Shown here piece after piece: positions 33,535-42,254 of a stretch of 64,000 nt of DNA. How positions within the stretch are numbered: position 1 is the stretch's first letter; the number at the start of each line of letters is the position of its first letter. The stretch spans positions 122,462-186,461 of the forward strand of contig NZ_JBHRSK010000001.1 in NCBI RefSeq assembly GCF_042643245.1, read 5' to 3'. The translations under genes and the position numbers were made by a program. The DNA comes from Acidimangrovimonas pyrenivorans. Lineage in GTDB: Bacteria; Pseudomonadota; Alphaproteobacteria; Rhodobacterales; Rhodobacteraceae. The notes under the pieces were generated by a model, which saw only the letters and a program-made list of their open reading frames with translations, was not told the origin of the DNA and ran no database searches.

Positions 33535-35169
33535 TCAGTTCCCCGCCGAGGCCAGCAGCCGCACCAGCGCCACCTGGGTCAGGTAGCCGGTCACCGGCAG
33601 GTCGTTGGCGCGCTGGAAGCGGCGGATGGCGCGGCGGGTCTTGAGGTTGAACACGCCGTCGACCTTGCCCGGATCGAGATTGAGCGCCGCCAGCCGGCTT
33701 TCCACCAGCCGCCGGGAGAAGGGGGTCAGGCCCAGCGCCGCCTCGGCCGCCTGTGCCTTGCGCTCGGCCGCATCGTTCTGCTGCTGTTGCGTCAGGCGGC
33801 GGATGCGGGCATGGGCGGCATCGGCGAAGGCGCCCTTGGGGAAGGCGCGCAGATAAGTGCGATAGGCGGCGACGGTGTCCTTTGACGCGGCCCGGTCCCA
33901 GGCGGCCCGGTCCTGGCGCGCGGCGGCGGCGTGCTTGCCGGCCTCGATCTTGTCCAGCCGCGCCTGGGCGACGTCGGCATAGGTGCCGTCGGGATAACGG
34001 TCGAGATAGCTGCGCAGCCCGGCCTCGTCGCCCTTGGCGCCGGTCTGGGCCCAATAGGCCTTGTCCTGGCGCTCCTCGGCGGCGCGGCGGGCCTCGGCCT
34101 CGGCCTGAAGCTGCTTGGCGCGACGGGTGGCCTGGGCGTTCAGCCGGGCGATCTGGCCGGCGTCGAGATAGCCCGTGGCAGTCGTCCCCTGCGCCAGTTG
34201 CCAGTCGCGAATCGCCGCCCGGGTGCCGGGGCCGAAGATGCCGTCGATGCCGTTCGGGTCATGGTCGAGGATCGACAGCGCGCGCTGGATCTGGGCGCGC
34301 TGGTCGCGGCTGAGGTTCAGCCCCTCCTCGGTCTTGCGCTCGGCCCGGTGCGGGTCCGAGAGCATCTGCGCCAGCAGCTTGCGGGCGTCCTCGGCATGGG
34401 CGCCGGCGGGGTAATCGGACAGGAAGGCCTGGACGGCCTCGGCCGTGTCGGAGGCCTGCGCCGCCTGCCAGGCCGCGGCCTCGGCCGCCGTGTCGGCGGC
34501 CACTGCCTCGCCCGTGCCCGGCGCCGGCACGAAGGGCACCATCGGGGCGAGGAAGCCCTCGGCGGAGAGCTCGGGATGGGCAGCGGCGAGGGCGGCGAGG
34601 CTCTGCCCCGGCTGGCCGAGATCGCCCGAAGCGAAATCCGCCACTGGCCCGATCGGGCCGCTGATCACGGTGACGCCCTGCGGGATGTCGAGCGGGCCGA
34701 GCCCGCCGGCCAGCCCGGCACCCAGCGCCAGCGGACTGTCATCGCCGCCCAGCAGCACCAGCGCCCCGCCCGGCGCCTGGCCGGCGATCTCGAGCACGGT
34801 ATCGAGGTTCACGCCCATGGCGCCGACCGTGGCAAGGTCGGGGCCCGTGGCCTCGGTGCCGAGGAACCAGCTGGCCCGGCCGGAATGGACGAAATGTCCC
34901 TCGAGCAGGATCGCCAGCCGCCCTGCCCCCTCGGCCGAGGCACTGAGCCGCGACAGCGCCTGGCGCAGCCCCGCGGTGTCGAGGTCGCGCGACGAGACGA
35001 CGGAGAAACCGAGCCGGCGCAGCGTCTCGGCCGCCTGAACCGCGCGGCCGGCGCCGGCGGCGTCGATGGTCCGGGCATAGGTGGAGTTGCCGACGATCAG
35101 CGCCCGCCCCTCGGCAAGCGCGGCGGCGGGGATGGACAGGGCAAAGGCGGCAAGAACGACGGCTTTCAC
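33535..35169 (-). CDS. Secreted caspase-fold protein with repeats and two peptidoglycan-binding domains
   Basis: A 544-residue exported protein (signal peptide about 1-19, ALSIPAAALA). Residues 20-180 resemble a caspase p20 domain (GRALIVGNSTYARTIDAAGA, LLEGHFVHSG), but the expected catalytic Cys strand reads VLLGGDDSPLAL, with no Cys. Then come three ~38-residue helical repeats (near 232, 375 and 424, consensus AYxxYLxxYPxGxxAxxAxARL) and two PG_binding_1 domains (near 290-345, DGIFGPGTRAAIRDWQ, and 485-540, DGVFNLKTRRAIRRFQ). It is probably a non-proteolytic periplasmic scaffold. Confidence 0.78.
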   Translation of the reverse strand: MKAVVLAAFALSIPAAALAEGRALIVGNSTYARTIDAAGAGRAVQAAETLRRLGFSVVSSRDLDTAGLRQALSRLSASAEGAGRLAILLEGHFVHSGRASWFLGTEATGPDLATVGAMGVNLDTVLEIAGQAPGGALVLLGGDDSPLALGAGLAGGLGPLDIPQGVTVISGPIGPVADFASGDLGQPGQSLAALAAAHPELSAEGFLAPMVPFVPAPGTGEAVAADTAAEAAAWQAAQASDTAEAVQAFLSDYPAGAHAEDARKLLAQMLSDPHRAERKTEEGLNLSRDQRAQIQRALSILDHDPNGIDGIFGPGTRAAIRDWQLAQGTTATGYLDAGQIARLNAQATRRAKQLQAEAEARRAAEERQDKAYWAQTGAKGDEAGLRSYLDRYPDGTYADVAQARLDKIEAGKHAAAARQDRAAWDRAASKDTVAAYRTYLRAFPKGAFADAAHARIRRLTQQQQNDAAERKAQAAEAALGLTPFSRRLVESRLAALNLDPGKVDGVFNLKTRRAIRRFQRANDLPVTGYLTQVALVRLLASAGN

Positions 35170-35199
35170 AAACAGACCCTCCGGTAACCGGGGCCTGCC

Positions 35200-36417
35200 T
35201 CAGTCGTAGTTGCGCCGATCCTCGATGACCTTGCCGTCATTCGGCAGCGATCCCGGCGGCACCAGCTCGACCTTGCCCCGCAGCTTGAGCGTATCCAGCA
35301 CCGAGCCCTCATACAATGCCGGGTTGGCGGCGCGGGTCTCGATCTGGACGGTCATCACGTCCATTTCCCCCTCGCGGTCGGCGATCACCCGCGCGCGGGC
35401 GACCTCGTCATGCCGGGCGACCAGCGCGGCGACCTGCTCGGGCCGGACGAACATGCCCTTGATCTTGGCGGTCTGGTCGGCGCGGCCCATCCAGCCCTTG
35501 ATCCGCATGTTGGTGCGACCGCAGGGGCTCTGCCCCGGCAGAACGGCGGACAGATCGCCGGTGGCGAAGCGGATCAGCGGGTAATCGGGGTTGAGCGTGG
35601 TGACCACCACCTCGCCCACCTGGCCCGGCATCACCGGGGTGCCGGTGCCGGGGGTGACGATCTCGACGATCACGCCCTCGTCGACGATCATGCCTTCCAT
35701 CGCCGGGCTCTCATAGGCGATGTTGCCCAGGTCGGCGGTGGCATAGCTTTGCAGGCAGGCGATGCCGCGCTCGGCGTATTCCTTGCGCAGCGACGGGAAC
35801 AGCGCCCCGCCGCCGACCGCCGCGCGGGTGAACTTGAGCGCCTCGCCCATCGCCTCGGCCTTGTCGAGGATCACCTTGAGGTAGTCGGGCGTGCCGGCAT
35901 AGGCGGTGCAGCCGATATCGGCCGCGGCTCGCACCTGCAGTTCGGTCTGGCCGGTGCCGGCGGGCAGCACCGCCGCGCCGACCGCCCGGGCGCCGTTCTC
36001 GAAGATCATGCCGGCCGGCGTCAGGTGATAACCGAAGCAGTTCTGGACGATATCGCCCTTGCCGATGCCGCAGGCATGCAGGAAGCGGCCCATGCGCCAC
36101 CAGTCATGGCTGGTGCGGCCGATCTCGTAAATCGGACCGGGCGACTGGAAGATATGCTCGTAACCGCCGCCGGCGGGGATCAGCCCGCCCAGCGGCGGCG
36201 CCCCCTTCTGCGCCGCGCTCAGCTCGGACTTGCGGATCACCGGCAGGGCGGCCAGCGCCTCGGCCGTGGTGAAGGCGTCCGGGTCGACATCGCCCAGCAG
36301 CGCGGCCAGTCCCGGCGCCGTCTTGGCCCGGGCGATCTGCGCCGGCAGGGCGCGGGCCAGATCGGCGGCACGCTGGTCGGCGCTGCGGGTTTCGAGATCG
36401 TCGAAATACTCTGTCAT
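35200..36417 (-). CDS. Phenylacetate-CoA ligase-like AMP-binding enzyme
   Basis: A 405-residue enzyme of the PaaK-like branch of adenylate-forming ligases. Features are the N-terminal helical segment (ALPAQIARAKTAPGLAALL), AGTGQTELQVRAAADIGCTA, YATADLGNIAYE, the FATGDLSAVLPG motif and a GRADQTAKIKGMFVRPEQV hinge. The usual P-loop SSGTTG is here replaced by LPAGTGQTE. It should activate an aryl or other carboxylic acid to its CoA thioester. It ends an ABC importer operon, so it likely acts on the imported compound. Confidence 0.85.
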   Translation of the reverse strand: MTEYFDDLETRSADQRAADLARALPAQIARAKTAPGLAALLGDVDPDAFTTAEALAALPVIRKSELSAAQKGAPPLGGLIPAGGGYEHIFQSPGPIYEIGRTSHDWWRMGRFLHACGIGKGDIVQNCFGYHLTPAGMIFENGARAVGAAVLPAGTGQTELQVRAAADIGCTAYAGTPDYLKVILDKAEAMGEALKFTRAAVGGGALFPSLRKEYAERGIACLQSYATADLGNIAYESPAMEGMIVDEGVIVEIVTPGTGTPVMPGQVGEVVVTTLNPDYPLIRFATGDLSAVLPGQSPCGRTNMRIKGWMGRADQTAKIKGMFVRPEQVAALVARHDEVARARVIADREGEMDVMTVQIETRAANPALYEGSVLDTLKLRGKVELVPPGSLPNDGKVIEDRRNYD

Positions 36418-36497
36418 CGCTGCAATGGGGTCGCCCCCCTCCTTGCCCCGCGCGGATTGCCGGCGGGAAATCACTGTTGAACCAATGGCGCCGGGGC

Positions 36498-37337
36498 TCA
36501 GGCCAGCCAGCGTTTGCGGCGGCGGTAGGAGCGCACGTCGCGGAACGACTTGCGGCCCTCGTCCGAGACGCCGAGGTAGAATTCCTTCACATCCGGGTTC
36601 TCGCGCAGCTCGGCCGCCGGGCCGTCCATCACCACCCGGCCGCTTTCGAGGATGTAGCCGTAATGGGCAAAGCGCAGCGCGACATTGGTGTTCTGCTCGG
36701 CCAGCAGGAAGGTCACGCCCTCATGCTCGTTGACCGACTTGACGATCTCGAAGATCTGCTCGACCAGCTGCGGCGCCAGGCCCATCGAGGGCTCGTCGAG
36801 CAGGATCGTCTCGGGCCGGCTCATCAGCGCGCGGCCGATCGCCACCATCTGCTGCTCGCCGCCCGAGGTATAGCCAGCCTGGCTTTTCCGCCGTTCGCGC
36901 AGCCGCGGGAAGTAGTTGTAGACCATCTCGAGATCGGCGGCGATCGCGGCCTTGCCGTCGGTCCGGGTATAGGCGCCGGTCAGCAGGTTCTCCTCGACGG
37001 TGAGGTGCTCGAAACAGTGGCGCCCCTCCATCACCTGGATCACGCCCTTCTTCACCAGGTCGGCCGGGGCCATGTCCTGCACCCGCTCGCCGCGATAAGT
37101 GATCGCGCCCTTGGTGACCTCGCCGCGCTCCGAGCGCAGCAGGTTCGAGATCGCCTTCAGCGTCGTCGTCTTGCCGGCGCCGTTGCCGCCCAGAAGGGCG
37201 GTAATGCCGCCCTTGGGCACCTTCAGGCTGACGCCTTTGAGCACGAGGATCACGCTGTTGTAGATCACCTCGATATTGTTGACCTCCAGCAGCGTCTCCT
37301 GCGTGGCGGCGGCGTCTGTCTTGGCTGCGTCCAGCAT
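36498..37337 (-). CDS. livF: Branched-chain amino acid-type ABC transporter ATP-binding protein LivF
   Basis: A 279-residue ATPase with Walker A GGNGAGKTT, signature YTSGGEQQMVAIGRAL, Walker B TILLDEPSMGLA and H-loop-equivalent LLAEQN. The N-terminus LEVNNIEVIYNSVILVLKGV and the E-Q-N switch are those of LivF. The C-terminal tail beyond about residue 255 (EFYLGVSDEGRKSF...) is longer than in E. coli LivF. It pairs with LivG below the two permeases. Confidence 0.9.
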   Translation of the reverse strand: MLDAAKTDAAATQETLLEVNNIEVIYNSVILVLKGVSLKVPKGGITALLGGNGAGKTTTLKAISNLLRSERGEVTKGAITYRGERVQDMAPADLVKKGVIQVMEGRHCFEHLTVEENLLTGAYTRTDGKAAIAADLEMVYNYFPRLRERRKSQAGYTSGGEQQMVAIGRALMSRPETILLDEPSMGLAPQLVEQIFEIVKSVNEHEGVTFLLAEQNTNVALRFAHYGYILESGRVVMDGPAAELRENPDVKEFYLGVSDEGRKSFRDVRSYRRRKRWLA

Positions 37338-37389
37338 CTGGCGATCCCGTTCGTTGAAATCTCTGCCCGGTTTCCCGGGGCTTGGGGGA

Positions 37390-37417
37390 GGGTGCGGCGA
37401 CGCCCGCCGCCGCACCC
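37390..37417 (-). promoter_or_regulatory. Intercistronic hairpin between substrate-binding protein and livF
   Basis: GGGTGCGGCG-N8-CGCCGCACCC is a perfect 10-bp stem just past the substrate-binding protein stop. There is no U tract. Such structures commonly stabilise the abundant binding-protein message and reduce downstream expression. Confidence 0.55.
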
Positions 37418-37435
37418 GGTGTCAGCTCAGCCCGC

Positions 37436-38722
37436 TCAGTTGCAGTCGCGCGGGGTGATGTTGTTTTCCTTGGCGAAGGCGCCGGAATCCTCGGCGATCA
37501 GCGGGTCGATGACCGAGTGGTCGCTTTCGATCCAGTCGGTGATCACGTTCCACTTCTCGGCCTTGGCGTCCCACTGCATGACCTGGGCCTTGCCCGAGCC
37601 ACCGTGGTTGGCGCAGCTGACCTTGAAGTCGGGGCCGAATTTCGGCATCCCATCCGCCGCCATCAGCTCGTCGGTGACGTTCAGGTTCTCCATCCCGTCA
37701 CGCATCTCGGCCGGCGTGATCTGCTTGTGGCCCGACAGTTCCTGCGCCTTCTTCGCCGCCTCGGCAGCCAGGAAGGCGGCATAGAGACCGCGGTTGTAGA
37801 GGATGGTCCCGGTCTGGTCGCCCGCGCCCGCCGCCTTGCCGGCATCATAGACGTATTTCTTCAGGTCGCTGTAGATCGGGAAGTCGCTGCCGACGCCGCT
37901 GAAGGTCAGCGCCTTGTAGCCATTGGCGGCCGCGCCGGCGGGCTTCACGTCGTTCTCCGAACCCGACCACCAGATGCCGATGAAGTGGTCCATCGGGAAG
38001 CGGACGTTGGCGGCTTCCTGGATCGCGACCGGGTTCATCACGCCCCAGCCCCACATCAGGACATAGTCCGGACGATCGCGGCGGATCTGCAGCCACTGGC
38101 TCTTCTGTTCCTGACCGGGATGGTCGACCGGCAGCAGGCTCAGCTCGAAGCCGTATTTCTTCGACAGTTCCTGCAGGGTGCGGATCGGCTCCTTGCCGTA
38201 GGCCGAGTTGTGGTAGAGCAGCGCGATCTTCTTGCCCTTCAGGTCGTTGTTGTTCTCCGACAGGAGATACTTGACCATGATCGAGGCGCCGTCCCAGTAG
38301 TTGACCGGGAAGTTGAAGACCCACTTGAACACCTTGCCGTTGGCGGCCGAGGTGCGGCCCAGGCCCGAGGTCAGCATCGGGATACCGTCCTGCGTGACCT
38401 TCGGGATCAGCTGGTAGGTGATGCCGGTCGAGAGCGGCTGGTAGAGCAGCGAGCCGAGACCCTTGGTCGACTCGTAGCACTCGACACCCTTCTCGGTGTT
38501 ATAGGCGGTTTCGCATTCCGGCACGTCCACCTTGACGCCGCCGATGCCGCCGTCGCGCTCGTTGAGCAGGGTGAAGTAGTCGGCATAGCCGTCGGCGAAG
38601 GGAATGCCGTTGGCGGCATAGGGGCCGGTGCGGTAGCTGGTCGACGGGAACACGAGGTCGGCCAGCGCCGGGCTCGCTCCGGCGATCGCCGCGATGGCAA
38701 TGGCTGCGAGAGTCTTCTTCAT
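37436..38722 (-). CDS. ABC transporter substrate-binding protein (Peripla_BP_6, LivK-like)
   Basis: A 428-residue periplasmic binding protein (signal peptide MKKTLAAIAIAAIAGASPALA). The type I fold begins with PSTSYRTGPYAANGIPFADG and DYFTLLNERDGGIGGVKVDV. It is longer than LivJ/LivK (about 370) and resembles the HAAT-family branch used for aromatic or other carboxylic acids more than strict Leu/Ile/Val binders. In the operon it sits between livM and livF. Ligand identity is inferred only from the neighbouring CoA ligases. Confidence 0.88.
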   Translation of the reverse strand: MKKTLAAIAIAAIAGASPALADLVFPSTSYRTGPYAANGIPFADGYADYFTLLNERDGGIGGVKVDVPECETAYNTEKGVECYESTKGLGSLLYQPLSTGITYQLIPKVTQDGIPMLTSGLGRTSAANGKVFKWVFNFPVNYWDGASIMVKYLLSENNNDLKGKKIALLYHNSAYGKEPIRTLQELSKKYGFELSLLPVDHPGQEQKSQWLQIRRDRPDYVLMWGWGVMNPVAIQEAANVRFPMDHFIGIWWSGSENDVKPAGAAANGYKALTFSGVGSDFPIYSDLKKYVYDAGKAAGAGDQTGTILYNRGLYAAFLAAEAAKKAQELSGHKQITPAEMRDGMENLNVTDELMAADGMPKFGPDFKVSCANHGGSGKAQVMQWDAKAEKWNVITDWIESDHSVIDPLIAEDSGAFAKENNITPRDCN

Positions 38723-38793
38723 GTCTTGATCTCCTCCCAGAGAACGTTGGTTACGGGATGCCGGTTATCCGGTCTTGTGATTGGGCGGCCCGC

Positions 38794-39870
38794 CTAGTGC
38801 GGGAAGGGCCAGAGCCTCAGCTTCTCCTTGGCGGTGCGCCAAAGCTGCGCCATGCCGTGCGGCTCGGCGATCAGGAAGACGATGATCAGCGCGCCGACGA
38901 TCATCAGCTCGACATGGGCGGCCAGGTCGGTGGGCCAGCCCAGCCCGACCACCAGCGTGTTCTTCACCAGCACCGGCAGCAGCACCAGGAAGGCCGCCCC
39001 GGCAAAGGAGCCGAAGATCGAGCCCAGGCCGCCGATGATGACCATGAACAGCACCAGGAAGCTCTTCTGGATGCCGAAGGCCTCGCCGACCTCGACCGCG
39101 CCGAGATAGACCGAGAAGAACAGCGCCCCGGCGACACCGATGAAGAACGAGCTGACGGCAAAGGCGGAGAGCTTGGTGGTCAGCGGGTTGACCCCGATGA
39201 TCTCGGCCGCGATGTCCATGTCGCGGATCGCCATCCATTTGCGCCCCACCGTGCCGCGCGTCAGGTTGCGCGCCAGCCAGGACAGGCCGAACAGGATCAC
39301 CAGGCAGAACAGGTATTTCGCCATCGGCGTCGTCGCCGCGCCGGTAACCGGAACGCCGAAGATGGTGCGCTCGGGCGCCGAGATCTGGCCCGAGGCCGAG
39401 TAGTTGTAGAACCACGGCACCTTGTTGAACAGCCAGACCAGGAAGAACTGCGCCGCCAGCGTCGCCACGGCGAGGTAGAAGCCCTTGATCCGCAGGCTGG
39501 GCAGGCCGAACAGCATGCCGACCAGCGCCGTCACGCCGCCGGCGAGCAGGACGTGGATGAAGATGCTGACATCGGGGAAGGCGGTCATCAGCTTGTAGCA
39601 GGCATAGGCGCCCACAGCCATGAAACCGCCGGTGCCGAGGCTGACCTGGCCACAATAGCCGGTCAGGATGTTCAGCCCGATCGCCGCGATCGCGTAGATC
39701 AGGAACGGGACGAAGACCGCGTTCGCCCAGTAGTCGTTGATGAAGAACGGAACGATCCCGAAAGCGATCACCAGAACCGCGTAGTACCGCATCCGGTCGA
39801 ACTTGATCGGAAAGGTCTGGCTATCGTCCACATAGGACGTCTTGAAGTCGCCTGCCTCGCGATAGAACAT
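38794..39870 (-). CDS. livM: Branched-chain amino acid-type ABC transporter permease LivM
   Basis: A 358-residue membrane protein with about ten helices. LivM features are FLIYAIAAIGLNILTGYCGQ with VSLGTGGFMAVGAYA and the coupling-helix region RDMDIAAEIIGVN. A leading ~40-residue cytoplasmic stretch (MFYREAGDFKTSYV) is extra compared with E. coli LivM. A perfect 14-bp hairpin lies directly against its start codon and includes the only plausible ribosome-binding site. Confidence 0.92.
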   Translation of the reverse strand: MFYREAGDFKTSYVDDSQTFPIKFDRMRYYAVLVIAFGIVPFFINDYWANAVFVPFLIYAIAAIGLNILTGYCGQVSLGTGGFMAVGAYACYKLMTAFPDVSIFIHVLLAGGVTALVGMLFGLPSLRIKGFYLAVATLAAQFFLVWLFNKVPWFYNYSASGQISAPERTIFGVPVTGAATTPMAKYLFCLVILFGLSWLARNLTRGTVGRKWMAIRDMDIAAEIIGVNPLTTKLSAFAVSSFFIGVAGALFFSVYLGAVEVGEAFGIQKSFLVLFMVIIGGLGSIFGSFAGAAFLVLLPVLVKNTLVVGLGWPTDLAAHVELMIVGALIIVFLIAEPHGMAQLWRTAKEKLRLWPFPH

Positions 39871-39905
39871 TCAGCGCATCCCCTCTTGTTCAGGGGATGC
39901 GCTGA
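39871..39905 (-). promoter_or_regulatory. Perfect 14-bp hairpin abutting the livM start codon
   Basis: On the mRNA, TCAGCGCATCCCCT-N7-AGGGGATGCGCTGA directly precedes the livM ATG. The 3' arm contains AGGGG about nine bases before ATG, so the ribosome-binding site is buried. No U tract follows. It may couple livM translation to the upstream small gene, whose stop is 15 bases before the stem, or set subunit ratios. Confidence 0.7.
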
Positions 39906-39920
39906 TCGTCGCCCTACGGC

Positions 39921-40100
39921 TCAGCAGCCCCTGCGTATCCTCAACCAAGACCACATGCCGATGGCGGCACCGATGGCTGCGAACAGCACTTCCAGCGCCA
40001 ACATCATCTGCGGTTCGTCCGCCGGCGCCGCGACGGCGATCCAGCCGAAGGTGAGCGCGGCCAGCCAGCCGATGGTGAACATGATCGAGCAAGTCTTCAT
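39921..40100 (-). CDS. Small two-helix membrane protein inside the liv operon
   Basis: A 59-residue protein (MKTCSIMFTIGWLAALTFGW...) with two hydrophobic segments, the second VLFAAIGAAIGMWSWLRI. GGGAGGG lies about 11 bases upstream of the ATG at 40100. It sits between livH and livM, where many LIV operons have no gene. I know no family; it may be an accessory subunit or serve in translational coupling to livM. Confidence 0.6.
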   Translation of the reverse strand: MKTCSIMFTIGWLAALTFGWIAVAAPADEPQMMLALEVLFAAIGAAIGMWSWLRIRRGC

Positions 40101-40221
40101 GGGCAGGATCCCTCCCTGATCCTGATCCGCGCCCGAAGCCGGGCCGGACCTGCGTTGCATCCAATGTCACGCGGCCTCCCTTCCCCGCGACATGACGACG
40201 CATACGATCAAACCCCATGTC

Positions 40222-41214
40222 TTACACCCGTTCAATAATTTTCTCGCCGAACAGCCCCTGGGGCCGGAAGACGAGGAAGACCAAAGCCAGCACATAGGCG
40301 AACCAGTTCTCGGTCGCGCCGCCGACCAGCGGGCCGACCCAGAACTCGAACAGCTTCTCGCCGACACCGATGATCAGCCCGCCGACGATGGCGCCGGGGA
40401 TCGAGGTGAAGCCGCCCAGCATCAGCACCGGCAGTGCCTTGAGCGCGATCAGCGACAGCGAGAACTGGACGCCCGACTTGGCGCCCCACATGATGCCCGC
40501 GACCAGCGCGACGAAGCCGGCGATCGACCAGACCAGCACCCAGATGAAGCGCAGCGAGATGCCGACCGACAGCGCCGCCTGGTGGTCGTCGGCCACCGCC
40601 CGCAGCGCCCGGCCCTGCTTGGAATACTGGCTGAACAGCGTCAGCGAGATCACCAGCAGCGCCGCGATCACCGTCGCCACGATGTCGAGCCGGTCGATGT
40701 AGAAGCCGTAGCCGAAGAGGTTGTAGGTGAAATTGTCGATCACCCCGGACATGCCCTGCGGCAGGCCGACATCCATCTTCTTGATGTCCGAGCCCCACAT
40801 CGAGTCGCCCAGCCCTTCGAGGAAATAGGCCAGGCCGATGGTGGCCATGAACAGGATGATCGGCTCCTGGTTCACCAGGTGCTTGAGGATCAGCTTCTCG
40901 ATCACGATCGCCAGCCCGACCATCACCAGCGCCGTCAGGGCGATGGCGACGATTGCCGGCAGGTGCCAGCCGAAATGGGTGAACTCGACCCCGAAGGCGG
41001 CGTGGATCAGGTCGGCGAAGGGCACCTGGCCTTCCTGGAAGCCGACCAGCGTCAGCGCGGCGAACAGCGCCAGCACGCCCTGGGCGTAGTTGAAGATGCC
41101 GCTGGCCTTGAAGATCAGCACGAAGCCCAGCGCGACGAGCGAATACATCACCCCGGCCATCAGGCCGTTGAGGGTGACCTCCATCGCGTAGAGGAGTTGA
41201 TCAGGCAGTACCAT
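40222..41214 (-). CDS. livH: Branched-chain amino acid-type ABC transporter permease LivH
   Basis: A 330-residue permease with about eight helices. LivH features are ATLNGLMAGVMYSLVALGFV-like N-terminal helix (here EVTLNGLMAGVMYSLVALGF), KASGIFNYAQGVLALFAA and a C-terminal ALPVLMLGGFTSIPGAIVGG with IIGVGEKL. It forms the membrane channel with LivM. It lies 56 bp after livG on the same strand. Confidence 0.93.
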   Translation of the reverse strand: MVLPDQLLYAMEVTLNGLMAGVMYSLVALGFVLIFKASGIFNYAQGVLALFAALTLVGFQEGQVPFADLIHAAFGVEFTHFGWHLPAIVAIALTALVMVGLAIVIEKLILKHLVNQEPIILFMATIGLAYFLEGLGDSMWGSDIKKMDVGLPQGMSGVIDNFTYNLFGYGFYIDRLDIVATVIAALLVISLTLFSQYSKQGRALRAVADDHQAALSVGISLRFIWVLVWSIAGFVALVAGIMWGAKSGVQFSLSLIALKALPVLMLGGFTSIPGAIVGGLIIGVGEKLFEFWVGPLVGGATENWFAYVLALVFLVFRPQGLFGEKIIERV

Positions 41215-41270
41215 CGGCGCCTCCGGAGGTCTCGCGGTTCAGGTCTTGGTCGGACGGGCGGGGAAAACGG

Positions 41271-42092
41271 TCAGTCATGCGCCACCCCGAGATAGGCGTC
41301 GATGACGTCCTGGTTGTTGCGCACCTCGTCGGGGCTGCCATCGCCGATCTTCTTGCCGTAATCCATCACGACGACGCGGTCGGACAGGTCCATGACGACG
41401 CCCATGTCGTGCTCGATCAGGGCGATGGTGGTGCCGAACTCGTCGTTGACGTCGAGGATGAAGCGGGACATGTCCTCCTTCTCCTCGACATTCATCCCCG
41501 CCATCGGCTCGTCGAGCAGCAGCAGCTTGGGTTCGGCCGCCAGCGCCCGGGCCAGCTCGACCCGCTTCTTCAGGCCATAGGGCAGCCGACCGACCGGCGT
41601 CTTGCGGATCGCCTGGATCTCGAGGAAGTCGATGATCTTCTCGACCTTCTCGCGATGCTCGGTCTCTTCCTTCTCGGCCTTGCCCCACCACAGCGCCTGG
41701 GTCAGGAAGCCCGATTTCATCATCGTCAGCCGCCCGGTCATGATGTTGTCGAGCACCGACATGCCGTCGAACAGGGCGATGTTCTGGAACGTCCGGGCGA
41801 TGCCCTGCTGGGCGACCTGGTAGGGACGCATCTGCGGCCGCAGCTCGCCGCGGAACCAGACCTCGCCCTCCTGCGGGACGTAGAAGCCCGAGATGACGTT
41901 GAGCATCGAGGACTTGCCAGCGCCGTTGGGGCCGATGATGGCGCGGATCTCGCCCTCGCGGATGTCGAAGCTGATATCGGTGATCGCGTTCACCCCGCCG
42001 AAGCGCAGGGTGATGTTCTTCATCTCCATCAGCACGCCGCCGATCTTGCGGCCGTCGGCGGTGGTGTAACCTTCGGCGGGGGCGTCAAACAT
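41271..42092 (-). CDS. livG: Branched-chain amino acid-type ABC transporter ATP-binding protein LivG
   Basis: A 273-residue ATPase with Walker A GPNGAGKSS, signature LPYGLKKRVELARALA, Walker B LLLLDEPMAGMN and switch ALIEHDMGVVMDLSDRVVVM. The segment ARTFQNIALFDGMSVLDNIM is typical of LivG. The signature LPYG rather than LSGG is common in this family. GAGGG precedes the ATG at 42092. Confidence 0.92.
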   Translation of the reverse strand: MFDAPAEGYTTADGRKIGGVLMEMKNITLRFGGVNAITDISFDIREGEIRAIIGPNGAGKSSMLNVISGFYVPQEGEVWFRGELRPQMRPYQVAQQGIARTFQNIALFDGMSVLDNIMTGRLTMMKSGFLTQALWWGKAEKEETEHREKVEKIIDFLEIQAIRKTPVGRLPYGLKKRVELARALAAEPKLLLLDEPMAGMNVEEKEDMSRFILDVNDEFGTTIALIEHDMGVVMDLSDRVVVMDYGKKIGDGSPDEVRNNQDVIDAYLGVAHD

Positions 42093-42151
42093 GGCGTTTC
42101 CCTCGTGTCTTGCAGAGGTGAAAGGAACAGGGCAGGCAGAGGGCGCGCGGC

Positions 42152-42219
42152 CGCCCGAGGGGAGCGCGGAACGCGCCCGCCTGTGGCGCGGTCGGACGCG
42201 TGCCCGTGTCGCAAGCGCC
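42152..42219. repeat. Dispersed GC-rich repeat, copy 1
   Basis: CGCCCGAGGGGAGCGCGGAA and the following CGCGCCCGCCTGTG...GCGTGCCCG...GCAAGCGCC match 47135-47200 at about 80% by eye. This copy lies inside the operon, between the acyl-CoA synthetase stop and the livG start. It is unrelated to the other hairpin cassettes. Confidence 0.6.
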
Positions 42220-42254
42220 ACGGGCGAAGCATCCGCCGTTTGCGTATGCCAAAC

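Noticed and set aside
36498..42092. Simple leucine/isoleucine/valine uptake operon
   Set aside because: Two CoA ligases in the same cluster and a larger binding protein make a carboxylic acid substrate more likely; family names are kept for the subunits only.
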